A DNA stretch of 64,000 nucleotides from Adineta vaga (taxonomy: Eukaryota > Rotifera): contig CP075494.1 of the NCBI GenBank assembly GCA_021613535.1, forward strand, positions 15,624,001 to 15,688,000, written 5' to 3'. Every line of letters starts with the position of its first letter. Positions within the stretch are counted from its first letter, which is position 1. The position numbers were made by a program, and so were the translations under genes. Shown here piece by piece: positions 45,480-58,573 of the stretch. Below the pieces are notes generated by a model that had not been told where the DNA came from, made no database searches, and worked only from the letters and a program-made list of their open reading frames with translations.

Positions 45480-47639
45480 TAGCGTGTCACGACGATTCAG
45501 AATATGCCACTGGTTTCTTGATTTGACCTAATTATGGCATAGTTTCATCGATTTTCGGTCGCGTTGACAACTTTTTTCGCAAAAATAATCATGGGCAAAA
45601 ACAGTATTTTTACTATATCTTATTGAAATAGAGGTCTAAGCGAAAAACGTTTTTTAGTAAAATGATCAGCTCAAAAAGCTCTACAAACCCAGAACGTTTT
45701 GTTGAAAACGGAAAAGGTTGCTGGATGGACTTCGTGAACTCCCATAGACATACCTATATATTGAATGCGTAAAAGAAGATTACAGTCTGTGATAATATGA
45801 AACAAATACATGGAGGTCACAGTAGCCGTACATGCTTTATTACATTACTTGCTTCAATCATTTGAATTTACATGTGCATCAGCATATAATATCATTTATA
45901 GGTATGTATATGAACTGTGTCTTCGTTGACCTAAATATCTAGAGGATTATTCATCATTCATTGAAGGGTGATATTTTTTAGTATAAGTGTGCGCAATTAC
46001 TTCACAAAATCATCCTTGCGCGCAGTTATGGCTCAATGAGTAAAAACAAGCGACCGCAGTCTTTTGCTTTTAGTTGGTAGTTTATTTTCCTGGTTCATTA
46101 CATTGTCGTTATATTTTGAATTGCAACGCCTCTTCTACATCTCTTAGCGTGTTTCAAAGGTGATAATACCAAAGCAATATCAGACCGAACGAATAACAAT
46201 ACTGAAATGATCAAAAAACAAAAAGTCAGTATTAGTGACAAACACTACATTATTCCCTTTTCTGAAAGAAAGGGTTATGCAGCGTTAAAATCAGCGGCTT
46301 GAAATGCAAAAAGTTTGTCTGTCTGTCTGTCTATCCGGCCCATCCAATCAGAATTCAGCATTCAGTAAATTGTTATTATACTATCATATAAGGGTTGACC
46401 GAAGGGTTTTCGTGGATGAGAAACTCGAACCCGACGTCGGTTTCACTTGATTACTTATTAGTTAATTAGCTAGTTAACAAATGATGAATTCTTATATTTC
46501 GTATAAAGTTCGACAAAAGAGTAATCGAGATCGGGGAATTGTAATCTTCTATAGTCATACAAAATCAGTGCCTTTTGAAAAGACCAACGAAAATTCACTT
46601 ATTCGTTTTGGAAATGAATCGAAAGTGGACGAGACAATGAAGGGGTTCATGTTAACAGCTAGCCGTAAGTGGCCAACCGGAGGGAGGCCGAGGAACGACT
46701 AGACGTGAATTTAGAGAGTGATACTTCAGAATAAGGATTGGAGTGACTTTCACGTGCTTCGGACGTGTCTTCGCAGGCACTTAATTGATGATCTACGAGA
46801 ACGAATCGGACAAAGTTCTGTTTCCTGAAAATGAAAAGCAGGATGAAACCTATACTGGATACGACGCGATCATGCAAATTTCTCAAGTCTTCGGTTATGA
46901 AATGATCTACTATGTTGAACGAATATCTCACATTACTCTCATATGATTAAACGGAAACTAGAAAAAAAGGTCATGCGCGCTAGCGACTAGACGTTTATTT
47001 ATGAGCCTTATAGAAAGGAAAATAAATATGGGTAATGCATTTTTGAGAGGTATCAAGCGATCAGATTCATGAATATTTACAAGTAACGCTCATCCGTAGG
47101 ATTCGCTGACCCCTCTCTGAAAGAACTATAATGATGATTAACGCATCTATATTCTTTAAAAAACTCTCTTAAAGAGAAGAAACACTCGTCAAAATTTCTT
47201 TTCTTGATTTTATGTTTTGATTTTGTTCAGCATCATTGAAAACCTCGAGATCCAAATTTTAGCGCATCTGGTTGAACGAATAAAAAAATACATCAATTTT
47301 ACTGACAACCACTCCCGAAACTATTTTGAGATTTGTCAAAAAGTATGCCCAGAAATCGAGATTTATTTAGACTCTAACACAGGTCGACCAATCGGATACT
47401 CGAATCCGATCGGATCCAATATCGGATTTGTCGACCTGGGAAGAGCTTCATGAAACTATTCGTTTAATGTACTAAAAGATACAGCATCGAAAACTGAACA
47501 AAATCCTCTATTGAGATATTCTTTCTGTGGACCGATCGGTACTAGTCGAACATTAAAAATACGTAAATTTGATAAATATAATGATATTAATTGTTTCTAT
47601 CTATCCTCTGAAAGAAGAAAAGGAGTGTTCCAAAACCTT
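45480..47639. other. Repeat-rich gap
   Basis: No gene supported. It contains a degenerate copy of the short-protein family and leader (45966-46250; start codon ACG), a (GTCT)n microsatellite at 46316-46333, a block at 47075-47125 that recurs inverted at 56150-56200, and an imperfect inverted repeat aggtcgaccaatcggat / atcggatttgtcgacct at 47381-47438. Open frames near 46481 and 46659 show no family features. Confidence 0.4.
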
Positions 47640-48035
47640 TTCGGGTTCTGCAACATCTCCAGAACCAGAAAAAGTTCTGTATGACATATGAGAAACTAAG
47701 AAAGGTTCTGGGCAACAATTCTGAACTATGAAGAGTTCTGTCAGTCATCCCTTAAACTACAAAAGGTTTAGTTATTTTTCTACTGAAGCTTGAAAACTCC
47801 TTCGTGAGACGAAACTAAATCCATTTGGCTCGTTAGTACAGCTGCAGAACTTTAAAAAGTTCTGTGTACCAATCCGAAGCCATGTAAGCTTATGAACAGG
47901 CTTGTAAGAAACCGAAATGGTTCTGCCTATTAAATCCCGAACCCTAAAAAGTTCTGTTTTATTTATTTTGAACCAAAGGGGTTCTGCCCAAAAATACTCA
48001 GTTTGAAAGGGTTCGGTCTGATAATATTGAATCAT
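47640..48035. repeat. Degenerate repeat of GGTTCTG/AGTTCTG words
   Basis: The word A(A/G)GTTCTG or GGTTCTG recurs at irregular 30-45 bp spacing about ten times, each usually preceded by an A-run. A weaker patch is at 49780-49890. The intervening sequence is not conserved to my eye. Confidence 0.45.
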
Positions 48036-49084
48036 AGAGATTTTTTCCTTCGACGTTACTGAATGTAAAGTTTCTTATCTAAAATCCGCAACCTGATATA
48101 GCTGTCCCAGTGAATGTTGGAGTATCGTAAGTTTCCTTAACTGAAGAAGAGAGTCATACACTCAAAAAATGTATATACGTTCGTTTGTTCATGCAAATCA
48201 ACAACAATTTAACAACTTTCTTTTCTCTTTTGAGTTTTGTCATAACAAAATACGGAAATGCTTTGGGCATTTCAAGTTGTCAATAACGATCTTAGGTATG
48301 AACTGAACAACTTAATGTTTTGCATCGACGATGGTGGGAGTCCACTATCAGTATATGATTATTCCAAGCAATTTTTCAGTCATCCAAATCTGAGGGAGGT
48401 TTTTCTCTTATTACTTACATGTAACAAAATCATGTTCAGGACAGTTACAAGTTAACAGAGAACGACTCTAATATAGCTCAAACTAACTTATATATTATGT
48501 CAACAATAGAGGGTAGAAGTTGATCAGCTCAAGTCCATGAACTCTGATGAAATGAACTAAAGAACTATTCAAAAGTTTATCATTTCACCGAGCTCAATCT
48601 TTCAAAAATATTCTTTACAAATAAAATGATCTTTTTCAGCGGTTTCTCTATTGGATTATGTAGAGATATCACGCAGTCATCAACTGATAGTATGTAGGGG
48701 TATTTGTATACCCTTGAGCATAGAAGATATCTTTATATAATGAGACTAGCAGACAGGGACGGGCTGAGGATTTTATAATACCCGAAAATTTAACTTCAAA
48801 GCATGGGTCCCGCATGAAACTTATGAAAGATGATAAGTGACCCAAATGGTGACTTTTTACCAAAAACATTTTGTGATTGAAGTTTGCGAAAAAAATTCTT
48901 TTAATTGCTACACCCAACTTTTGTTTTTGGTTTAAGCAGTACTCAGATTCTTAGAATGTTATCGGAATCTACATCGAATTTCATCCACATATTTCAAGTC
49001 TTTCAGAAGCTATCAAGAGATATATTCAATACAACTTGTTCAATGCCTCTTTCTATTCGGACAGCTTTCGAAACTCAATATCAT
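48036..49084. other. Non-coding gap
   Basis: Short open frames only; no family match, no RNA gene. Nothing further seen. Confidence 0.35.
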
Positions 49085-49480
49085 ATGAAATATTTCTTCT
49101 TGTTGTATAGGTACATATCGATATCTGATTAAGAATAAGTAATATTTCAAATACGAAATGAAACATTCTCTATTATCATTTAGGTTTGCATAGATATGTG
49201 GGTAAAAATGAGTTATTTTCAAAACAATATGTTAAATATTTATTGTTATCATTTCAGTTCATAGCCATATCTGACTAAAGTTGAGTGATATTTAGAATTT
49301 TAGATTGAATATTTTCTATTGTCATTTAGATTCAGATCGAAGTCTAACGAAATGTGCGAGTTATATTTTATATAGAAAACTAAATATTTTCTCCTTTAAT
49401 ATTTAGACCGATCTATATTGCAGAGAAATGGTAAGTGGGATATTAGAAACAAAATAGTAGAATGATTTTCTTTTTATATC
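49085..49480. repeat. Degenerate tandem repeat, about 85-90 bp unit
   Basis: About five units share the frame attttct-attatcatttaggtt...atatctga-taa...gagttatatttt...aaatattttct. Divergence between units is high. The array leads straight into the inverted-repeat element at 49463, whose left end looks like one more unit. Confidence 0.5.
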
Positions 49481-49722
49481 TAGGTTGATTTGTACACGTA
49501 TTCAAGTACTGCAAGTGCGTCTGTTTATATTACAAGGTCAAGGACAGACTGAGAAAGTGAATTAGGTTAGGGCTGAATTGAGCCAATCGGCAGCAAGCAA
49601 AAAGCGTGATTCGACTGTAGCTTAATTCACTTTTTCGGTCTATTTGAGAACTTAACATAAACAGACGCACTTGCAACACTGGAATATGTGTACAAATCAA
49701 CATAGATATAAAGAGAAAATAA
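49463..49722. mobile_element. MITE-like element with long inverted repeats
   Basis: About 260 bp. The left arm includes ggttgatttgtacacg and gcaagtgcgtctgtttat; the right arm carries their reverse complements (ataaacagacgcacttgc and gtgtacaaatcaac). The arms are about 55-75 bp and roughly 90% alike, with a central unique part. No coding capacity. Confidence 0.65.
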
Positions 49723-49890
49723 TTTTCTGAAAAACCATTTAACAAACCTTTTATGTCAGACTGAACCTTATTTTGTATAGAATAATGAAGAGTTCTGTTA
49801 GGTTTTAATAGAACCCTCTATGAGTCAGAACCTTTTTGTGGGTTCTGAATTTTACCAGCGGGTCGAACCCCTAAAAAGGTTCTGGAAAAC

Positions 49891-52650
49891 TCCTTTTTTA
49901 TCTTCAGAGTTGGCTTTCATGCATCTAATATCTATGATGTGATGAATAAAATTTCAATAGAAGGAAAATGATTGATAAAAAATTGTTCAAAAATATGAAC
50001 TGCTTCGGATTTGAATTTAAAAGATGCATATGTCAAATTAATCAACATCATGTCATATAAATTTGGTTGTGTAGGACCACATTGACGTAATGAATTTGCT
50101 GATAAATAACGAAATTATGGAACACGCGATAATAAACAAATCAATTGATTACAATATATTGAATTATCAACGAGTAGATATTCCATTGAGCTATATGAGA
50201 AAGTCATAATGTATTGTGTATATTTCGGAAAGTATAGAGGCAATTGATCTCAAATTGTGTCGAAGGAAAATAATATGGAAGTGTTCCACAATAGATTTTT
50301 AATGTTGAGAGAATCTGAAATAGAACATAGTTTCTCGTAATATTAACGTAAGATACGATCAAATGAGAATTAAAGAGGTTTCGAAAAAAAACAGTCGAGT
50401 ATTCCAGAAGGTCTTCTATTGTAAACCTAGATTTACACAAATGAATAGACAACATTATTCTATAGAAGAATAAAATAATAGGAATCTATCGAAAGACGAT
50501 AATGAGAAGAATATATCACATGATGCTTTAAACAAGTATTACCTTCAAAGACAATGATCAAAAAAGATTGGAACACTTATGATAATTAAATGAAAATAGA
50601 GTTGCTCTAATAAATTACTGCTTGTCTATAAATAAGAAATAAAATGAGTAGAAATATAGATGAGATTTACGGAATGTTCATTTTTATAATTTTGTTCTCA
50701 TTTCGTAAGTCTAAATATGGAAGTTTTTATCTCTTTTGCCATGAAAGTAGAAAAGAAAAACTTCTTCTACGCAAGACATCAACATTATTATTTGTTTTCA
50801 TTAGAATTTTAAACATTGAAAAAAGAACGAACAATCATATACTCTATAATTTTGGTCAAAATGTATATGTTTTCTGATAAAAGAGAAAGTTTTTATCTGA
50901 AAACATCAAGTATTAATAAATAAAGAAAAAGAGTTTATTGAAATTTTTGTATGGATTCAATAGTTATTTACCTAATTATGACAATGGATAATATCCGTTT
51001 ACAATCGATTATTTTAAAATTTACAAGCTCGTCTTTCGAATGACGTTTGATAATGTCTTCATTTTTATCTTGGTTATGATGCAACACTCGTTTAAATTCT
51101 CATTGCTTGGATGCTGTGAAATTGTTCAAAGGTTATAGGTAACTATTATACGAATTCGATATTTTTTACAAATATATTTAGAGCATTGCAATCAAAATTG
51201 ATTAAATCAAATCAAGCAAAGTTTAATTATCATTAATTTTGTTATCTCTTTTCGACTAATGTTAGATATTATTTGTTAATTCATGTCAGATATAATCCTA
51301 TCTTTGTTAAAATATCAAGATTATATGAAAGAAAATTTCCATTCAGTGTAAATATGACAATTATATACTTCATCAATATATTCATAGTCAAAAAGTCAGT
51401 GATCAATATGCCATTGATTCAATGAAACAAATGTCACGATACATGCGTCGATGGTATATTTTAGAAGAATGTTCATCACAATCGATGAATTCAGAAAGGC
51501 AGTTCACATTGATTTCTCAAATAAACAAAATCGTCAAATTAGATAAAGAAACTATTTTGGATGTACATTCAACAACTAAATGTTCATTATCATGTGTAAT
51601 TATTTGAATGCACAGCATGAAAAACTTCGATAGATCTAGTATAGTCGGTTTCATTGACACCGATGATGAATATATTCAAAAAGAAATATGTGTAAACTCA
51701 AGACCGAACGACTTTACCACTCGCGAATTAATCATATTCTTGTAATTCTCAGAATGATAATGAATAGGAAGGGACTATAAGTACGGGTCAGTATGTAAAC
51801 ATGAAACACTCTTAGTGTTTACCAATGCATTTCGGCGTCTTTCGTTGAAGCTCGAATATATCGGAAGTTGCATCCAGATGCGATTTATATCCTAAATTGT
51901 GTCTCTACACATTAGTTAGTTGAGACTGAGATACACTCTTTTCTCTAAAACTTCCTTTTTATCTTGAAAGATGTACGAATACAAAACATCTTTCTATCAT
52001 TAAACATCAAACGTCAAATCAAAGAAGCAGCTAAATAAAGTTGTCAAACTCGTCATCTACTTTCTCTTGACCTCAAACGCAACTGTCTAGCGTTACAAAT
52101 ATAGTAACGATTTGTGAGACACTCGGACTTTAAAATAAACTCTCTATTATGAGAAATATTCAAAATAAAGTTCGGAAGAATATTTTGCTACGTTTTCATG
52201 CACAACAGAATGTTTAAGAAATAATTTCCCACTCGTTCCTAATAGATCACCCATGGGAATAAGTGCAGCGCACCCATTAAAAGACTCATAAGACGCATCG
52301 ATGGTCGTCCTTCTTCTTCACAACCTTTCCACTGTTGAAAATTTTTCAGAATACATGATATTAAGAGTAGACAGTTTCACAAAATATCACATGATACCCA
52401 TCAAACTTCAATTGATAAACCATAGCGCATTTCAAACATGGGATTTCGCTATCTCCGACATACACAAATCAACAACTTAGATGATAAATACATCTCTCAC
52501 GGTCGCAAATCAAGAGCTTAAAACAAAAAACGTTATTGTACGATAAATACGACTTCGAAGCACACTGTGTATTCATTCTTCACTAGATCGGTTTCCTCTA
52601 AAACAATTCTCCAGAAAAGAGCACTGAAAACAATGTCCCTCCAGTCAAAA
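49891..52650. other. Gene-poor gap
   Basis: AT-rich. A frame at 51422-51607 reads like protein for 60 codons but has no partner exons. I see no RNA genes. Confidence 0.35.
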
Positions 52651-54115
52651 CTAAAATGTCAACCTATTTCCAAAAGTATTTCGGAGATACTTTCTTTCTT
52701 GGTCGCCGATTTGATTGCACTCGAGATTTAGTGCGGTGAGTGTCTATAGAAGAGAGAGAAGAGGTATGTGTCAATGAGGACAAGAGCGAATGAGTATTAC
52801 CGTGTTTATTCGCAAGACATCACCAATATGTTGTGCTCCTTGATCACCGATTTGATTGCGCCAGAGATTTAGTGCGGTGAGTGTCTATAGACGAGAGAGA
52901 GTATGGATGTGTGAATTAGGACAAGAGCGAATGAGTATTACTGTGTTTATTCGCAAGGCATCACCAATATGTTGTGCTCCTTGATCACCGATTTGATTGT
53001 TCCGGAGATCTAGTGTGGTGAGTGTCTATAGAGAAGAGTGAACAGGTATGTGTCAATTAGGACAAGAGCGAATGAGTATTACTGTGTTTATTCGCAAGGA
53101 ATCACCAATATGTTGTGCTCCTTGATCACCGATATGATTGTCCGCGAGATTTAATGTGGTGAGTGTCTATAGAGGAGAGAGAACAGGTATGTGTCAATTA
53201 GGACAAGAGCGAATGAGTATTACCGTGTTTATTCGCAAGGAATCACCAATATGTTGTGCTCCTTGATCGCCGATTTGATTGTTCTCGAGATTTAGTGTGG
53301 TGAGTTTCTATGTATAGAATATTCCTTTTGAGAATCTGGTTAAAGGAATCGGAACTTTACAGTAAGGTTTTTCAATTAGATATAGCATTATACAAGAGGT
53401 GTGGCAGTAGTGTGTGAAAGTGTTCGGTCTGGGTTCATGGAGTGAAAAGAGAAATCGGTGCTTGTCTGATTATTACTGAGTGAATTTTGGAATCGTGGGA
53501 TTAGTAGAGTGAGTAATGTACTGAAGGTAGTGATACTTGTTTATTTCGAACGATTTGGGATTGTTATTTTTAGATTTGGTTTGCGAAAGATCGTATGGAG
53601 TTGGGGCACAATATAAAACAGTTCACTTTATTTTATTGGGTGGGTTTCAAAGATAGTTGTTGAATTGTTTGAAAGTTGCAATAGAGACATTTGTTTGAAA
53701 GAGGAAAGGTTTTTTAATGGTGCGGTTTTATTCTTGTGCTGCACATGAGTGCACGTTTAATGAGATATATATTCGATGTGCATAGATAGAAAAGAACAGT
53801 TGTGATGGAGGGTTGTTTTAATAGCATGAGTCAATATTGTGTGCGGTTGATTCGTGGAAATTGCTTCGGAATTGTGAAATTTGTTTTTTCTTTGAGTAAA
53901 CTGATTAAGTTAGATATTGCGAGGCTCATGTGTGCTTGAACAGATGACAGAATAGGTAAAGCACTTGGCAAACTTACTTGATACCGATGATAAATGTTCA
54001 GAATTTGATTAAAACGTTGGCAAACATTTTGCATCGAACAGAATAGTGTAAAATCAGACAGATGATCCAAAATTCGATAGACGAGTTCAATCGGCAATGT
54101 TGAAAATGTGTACAT
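52651..54115 (-). CDS. F-box protein with one-LRR-per-exon array
   Basis: Six exons in gene order: 53978-54115 (F-box), 53224-53307, 53083-53166, 52942-53025, 52801-52884 and 52651-52743. All introns are phase 0. Exon 1 encodes FSTLPIELVYRILDHLSDFT, a typical F-box that recruits SKP1-CUL1 ubiquitin ligase. Each of the next four exons is exactly 84 bp and encodes one 28-residue RNH1/NLRC3-type leucine-rich repeat, such as TLTTLDLRNNQIGDQGAQHI continuing to GDALRINT; the last encodes a terminal half-repeat ending NRLTF. Introns between LRRs are about 57 nt and nearly identical. The first intron is about 670 bp. Total about 188 residues. The start ATG at 54115 is the nearest to the F-box. Substrate recognition by the LRRs is inferred. 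Confidence 0.75.
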
Positions 54116-57100
54116 ATTCGCTTTAAATTCCACAAAAGTTTGTTGAGAATACAAGCTATTGAATATATTTCGTTTGTTATGAAAAGAAACTCGCTTTATT
54201 GATAGTATTGTATATTTGTTACTCGAAAAAGATAATGAAACCTGACGATTTCAACTAAAGCGAATAGTTAGTTAATGCAGAAAGATGGCGTTAATGTATG
54301 TGTTGAGATGGAGTTTCGTCTGCCGTGTATGATGATGAGTGTCATCAGCAGTATACACTCAAGATACATATTTTTCATCAGTAATTTTTTGAGTTTTAGA
54401 AAAGAGTTCGTTTTAAGAAAGGATATTTTTGCATGTGATATTCAACAAAAGTTCAATCAGAGAAGAAAATCTTTGAGAGTAGATACCGATAGTCTCTACT
54501 TTTCACGCTCACGCTGCATACCCTCATAAACTAATTTCATTCTATTAGTTCGACGTAAGGCAATTTTTATTTTAAATACATCTATCCTTAAAGATCTTAA
54601 CAAGAAAATTAATTGAATTAAAGAAAATAAAGCCGGTTCATCTTATCGTGATGTGTGAGATAAATTTTTTGTATGAACAATTGGTGGTGTATCAAATATT
54701 CTCAAAAGCAAAAGAAAACACATGAAAGTATAAACTAACTTCGAGGCTGACTCTCACCGAGTTAACTGAGACAGTTGCATGTCTATGCCATCGTATCTCT
54801 AAGATGTTCTTACATGATTTGCTTATTCCCCTACGTTTTTCATTGATTCCAATAGTTTTCAAACTAGACAAATTTTACTGTACTTTATTTTTCTCAAACC
54901 TGCTACGGGTTCGATTCTACCGATGTGTTCATTTATTGAACTATCATCTCTAGAATGATCAATAGTTTCTATTTCAATATTACTAAACTTTTAATGATTT
55001 TATGAATAAATAACGATTGACTGATTGTAATCTCATCTTATATCTATCGAAAGTGCGTATTTAGCTCGTACTGAAAGGTAGAGCAATATTTTGATCTTGT
55101 GCAGCCTTTAACTTTTAACCCTTGATTCTTCACATTGACCCCACCTATCATCCTACCCTTAATCTACTCTCGGTTTCCGATGTTTAAGACAGTCTTGAAG
55201 AAAATGGTTTTTTGACCTTTGACACTGACGCAAAAGCGCACAGAAACTTTTTTCCTATATGACGCTCCTTTCTGTTGAAGGAATAAGGTGTGGGTGTAAG
55301 TGTTCCTTGACAGAGTACGCACATGCATACATCCACACAAGGAGAAAAGGCGGATCCTGGATCCTCATAGTTCCTGCGATCACACAGTTCATGATGACCA
55401 ATGATAACCCATGAGGGTCCGAAAGTTTTATAGGATTTGGGTATCCAGGATCCGCTTTTTCCCCCTTGCAGACCCACACCCTCAACTTCTACTGAAAAAA
55501 CATTTCTTCGATTAACCCAGTAGCTTTATTAAATAATTCACAGCCAGAATTTTTCTTTTATGCTTAATAACAGGTTATTTTCAGTTTCGCAATAATTATA
55601 ATAATTGATTAGAATTATGAAAACCTAACATCAGATTTGAAATCCTCGACTTCGATTACTTTTGGGCAAATCATTTACAGATGATTATTAGTAAATTTTC
55701 ATGAATTTTTATATTGCTGCAAGCTGACTGGATTAGACAAATAAGAAATAACAATTAATTAATTATGGTTCATGGAAAAATATTTTTGAAAAAGGAACCC
55801 AAGATTCGTATTCCTCGATCTCGATTACATATGACGAGTCGTCGTCCGATGACCAGGGGTAAGTTTTCATCGATTTATACGCTGCTTTCACCTGATAGGC
55901 TTGGACAAACAAACAAACTTTAAGCATTTTAACGACCCTGTTTAAAAAGCATATAACCCTTTCTTTCAGAAAAGGGAACAAACAGTACTTGGTTTTCCTT
56001 TTCTCTGTCAATAAATGATTTAATGATACTTTGAAATGGTGAAAAGATGAAAAACACTTTTAAAAAGCTTTTATGTAAAAAGTTTGCTTGGACTGAGATC
56101 TAGTCAAGTCCAGGTCCAGCTTGAGGGCTATACTGAGCACTCTTATCATTCTTCCAGAAAAGGGTCAGCGAATCCAGAGGATGAGCGTTACTAGTTTGAT
56201 CATTGAATTCAATTTTTTTTCACATCAATCAATATTGTTTTCTTATTTATCATATATTATTGAAAAAACAAGAATTATTAATATTATATTTTTATTCTAT
56301 TTGTTTTATCAAATTCGAATATATTCACATCATTCTAATTCATACAGGAGAACGTCTGATGGAGAAAAATATTCAAATTCATCTCTGAGATAAATACACC
56401 TTGAGGGTGTTGGATAGAAATATTATTTCTTTTCATATTGAAAATGATTTTACACTTATATATACACATACGTATATATGAACTGAAACAAAAGCTTGTA
56501 GTGACTATGAGTTTTAATTCAAATAAATTAACATTTTTTCAAATAATAACTATACAAAAACCAACACAAACTAAAATTGAATATTTCATATCAAATTTGA
56601 TTATAGCATTTCGAATGTGTTCCTACGTAAACAAAACATTCACGGTGCTTCGAACAGACAAACATTATCAAATGCGTTCTAACACGCGTCACACACGGTT
56701 TTTATACGTTTATCCATTCAGAACGCGTTCTTTCACTATTCTTCTCGACATGGATAACCTTAGAAAACAAATGAAAAGATAAATAAGTACCAACGATGAA
56801 GAACAAAATATATACATATAATAAAAGAAGAGAAAAGAAAACGCACACATAATTCGAAAGAAATGATAAATCTTTAACACAATTAGTTAGCTATAGAAGA
56901 AAAAAGAAATATAAGTGAAGTAAAGTGATATGATAATTTGATTTTCTTCACTAAAAGAAACAATAACATTTGTGAAAGCACTCGTAAACAATATACGATC
57001 ACAATCATTTTTACAAATTCTAAAGTACGTAACTATATTAATTTGAAAATATTTTACAGAAAAAAGAGATTCCTTAGACAAATTACTAGGATGATTCTTA

Positions 57101-57752
57101 TTTGCAAAGTTTTATCATCGTTGAATAGAGAACAAGTGATAATTAATATGAAAATATATAGAAAAAGAATACGTTCGAGTATCTATGACAATTTGCAAAT
57201 AAATCATATTATCTAGGTATTTTCTTAATCAAATATCTCATTATTCCAAAAAATACAGAGATAAGAATAAGTTTGTCGATTTTGTAGATATGCTAAGACG
57301 ATTAAATTAAATTCAAGAATTTCTAAAAATAGTTATTCTTTTCGTCGATATTCGAATATTAAAAGGATCATTTTAAGTAGATTCATGCCTACTAGAGTAC
57401 CGCCAATATTGGTACGATAAATCAAAACATGTTAACATATTATCTTTGATCCTCCGGAACAACTTTCACAGATCAAGAGATTTGTAACTTCAGTTGTAGT
57501 TAATCATATCAGTGCACCTTGTCTAAGAAACTCGTAATTGCAGGATTTATCACTGTTGAAATATTTGGAAAATAGTCAGTATTATAAGCATTATATGTGA
57601 ACTATAAGAAAATAGTTGTTGAGAATATGCATTGATTCATTTCGTATTATTACAGAAAAAACAAGGTAGTATTTAGGGCCAAAACGGAAATTTCTAAACT
57701 AAACCAATTACATAAGAAGAATGAACTGATAATATAAGAAATAATGTTTTGG
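54116..57752. other. Gene-poor gap with a telomere-like inverted-repeat element
   Basis: No gene supported. It contains the element at 55286-55483 and a block at 56150-56200 matching, inverted, 47075-47125. Frames near 55763, 56438 and 56938 are composition-driven. Confidence 0.4.
55286..55483. mobile_element. Inverted-repeat element with telomere-like ends
   Basis: Ends are aaggtgtgggtgt and gacccacaccctc. Inside lies a second inverted pair, caaggagaaaaggcggatcc against its mirror ggatccgctttttccccctt. About 198 bp, no coding capacity. Confidence 0.6.
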
Positions 57753-58253
57753 TTATAGTAATTGTCGAAGAAAGTCATGAGGTATCGTCCTTTCGTGTCT
57801 AGGTGGGAAGACGATTCGACGAAATACAACGCTTTGCGTTGTCAATGGTACTAACTGTTTTATATCACTATTCCACTCCACGCCAAGTTGGTGAAAATAA
57901 TTTGATCCAAGTACAAGATCCCATGGAAGATCTGGTACGAATATTGGATTGATATAAAAGTAGCCTTGCCATTGGTTGCCTTGATATTGACGTAGCACGA
58001 TCTCTTGTAGTGGCTGATAAAGATCAGGATTCGATACGAGGTGCACATTGCCCGTCCCGATATTACACAATGACATTTGATCGAAATCAACGGCGAGATG
58101 TAGACGATCACGCATGGATCCGTTGATCAGTGATTGACGAATACCGTCCAAAATGGCAACGCGCGAAACTTGTACGCGACTAACGTTTTCAAAATTGAGA
58201 TATGCCTCTTCACGTAGATTTGATATTTGAAGATTGAAATCAACTTCGTACAT
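57753..58253 (-). pseudogene. Retropepsin-like ORF, active site degenerate
   Basis: A 166-codon intronless frame resembles Ty3-type retroelement aspartic protease domains. An early region reads RVAILDGIRQSLINGSMRDR, where a D-[ST]-G triad is expected but only D-G remains. The later half shows PWDLVLGSNYFHQLGVEW, the usual second conserved motif. No reverse transcriptase or integrase is next to it. It is divergently oriented to the retropepsin/KH ORF 320 bp away. Domesticated or decayed retroelement origin is inferred. Confidence 0.5.
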
Positions 58254-58573
58254 GATGCTGTTTCACAAGAGTCGCTACAATGAAACTAAATAAATAAATT
58301 TAGCTTTTCACTATTTCTTTTCATTATCTGTAAAATGATTTCGACTAACTATCGTTCTTTTCCTATCAACTATGAGAGCTTTTGAAATAAAAAGTCTTAA
58401 GTACGAAGAAAGGAATCATTTATAAAGACATTATCATATATCATCGTACAGATACAATTTTTGTTGAATCTAATCCATACTTTTGAATGTTGAAATTTAA
58501 CCTCAATAAGATAAGAGCTCAAGCATTTTCCATATCAACTAGTATGTTTCTATTTTCAGTTTCTAGTCAAAAC

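Noticed and set aside
52660-53310. Non-coding 140-bp satellite
   Set aside because: On the minus strand each unit resolves into an exact 84-bp LRR exon plus a GT-AG intron, so it is a coding exon array.
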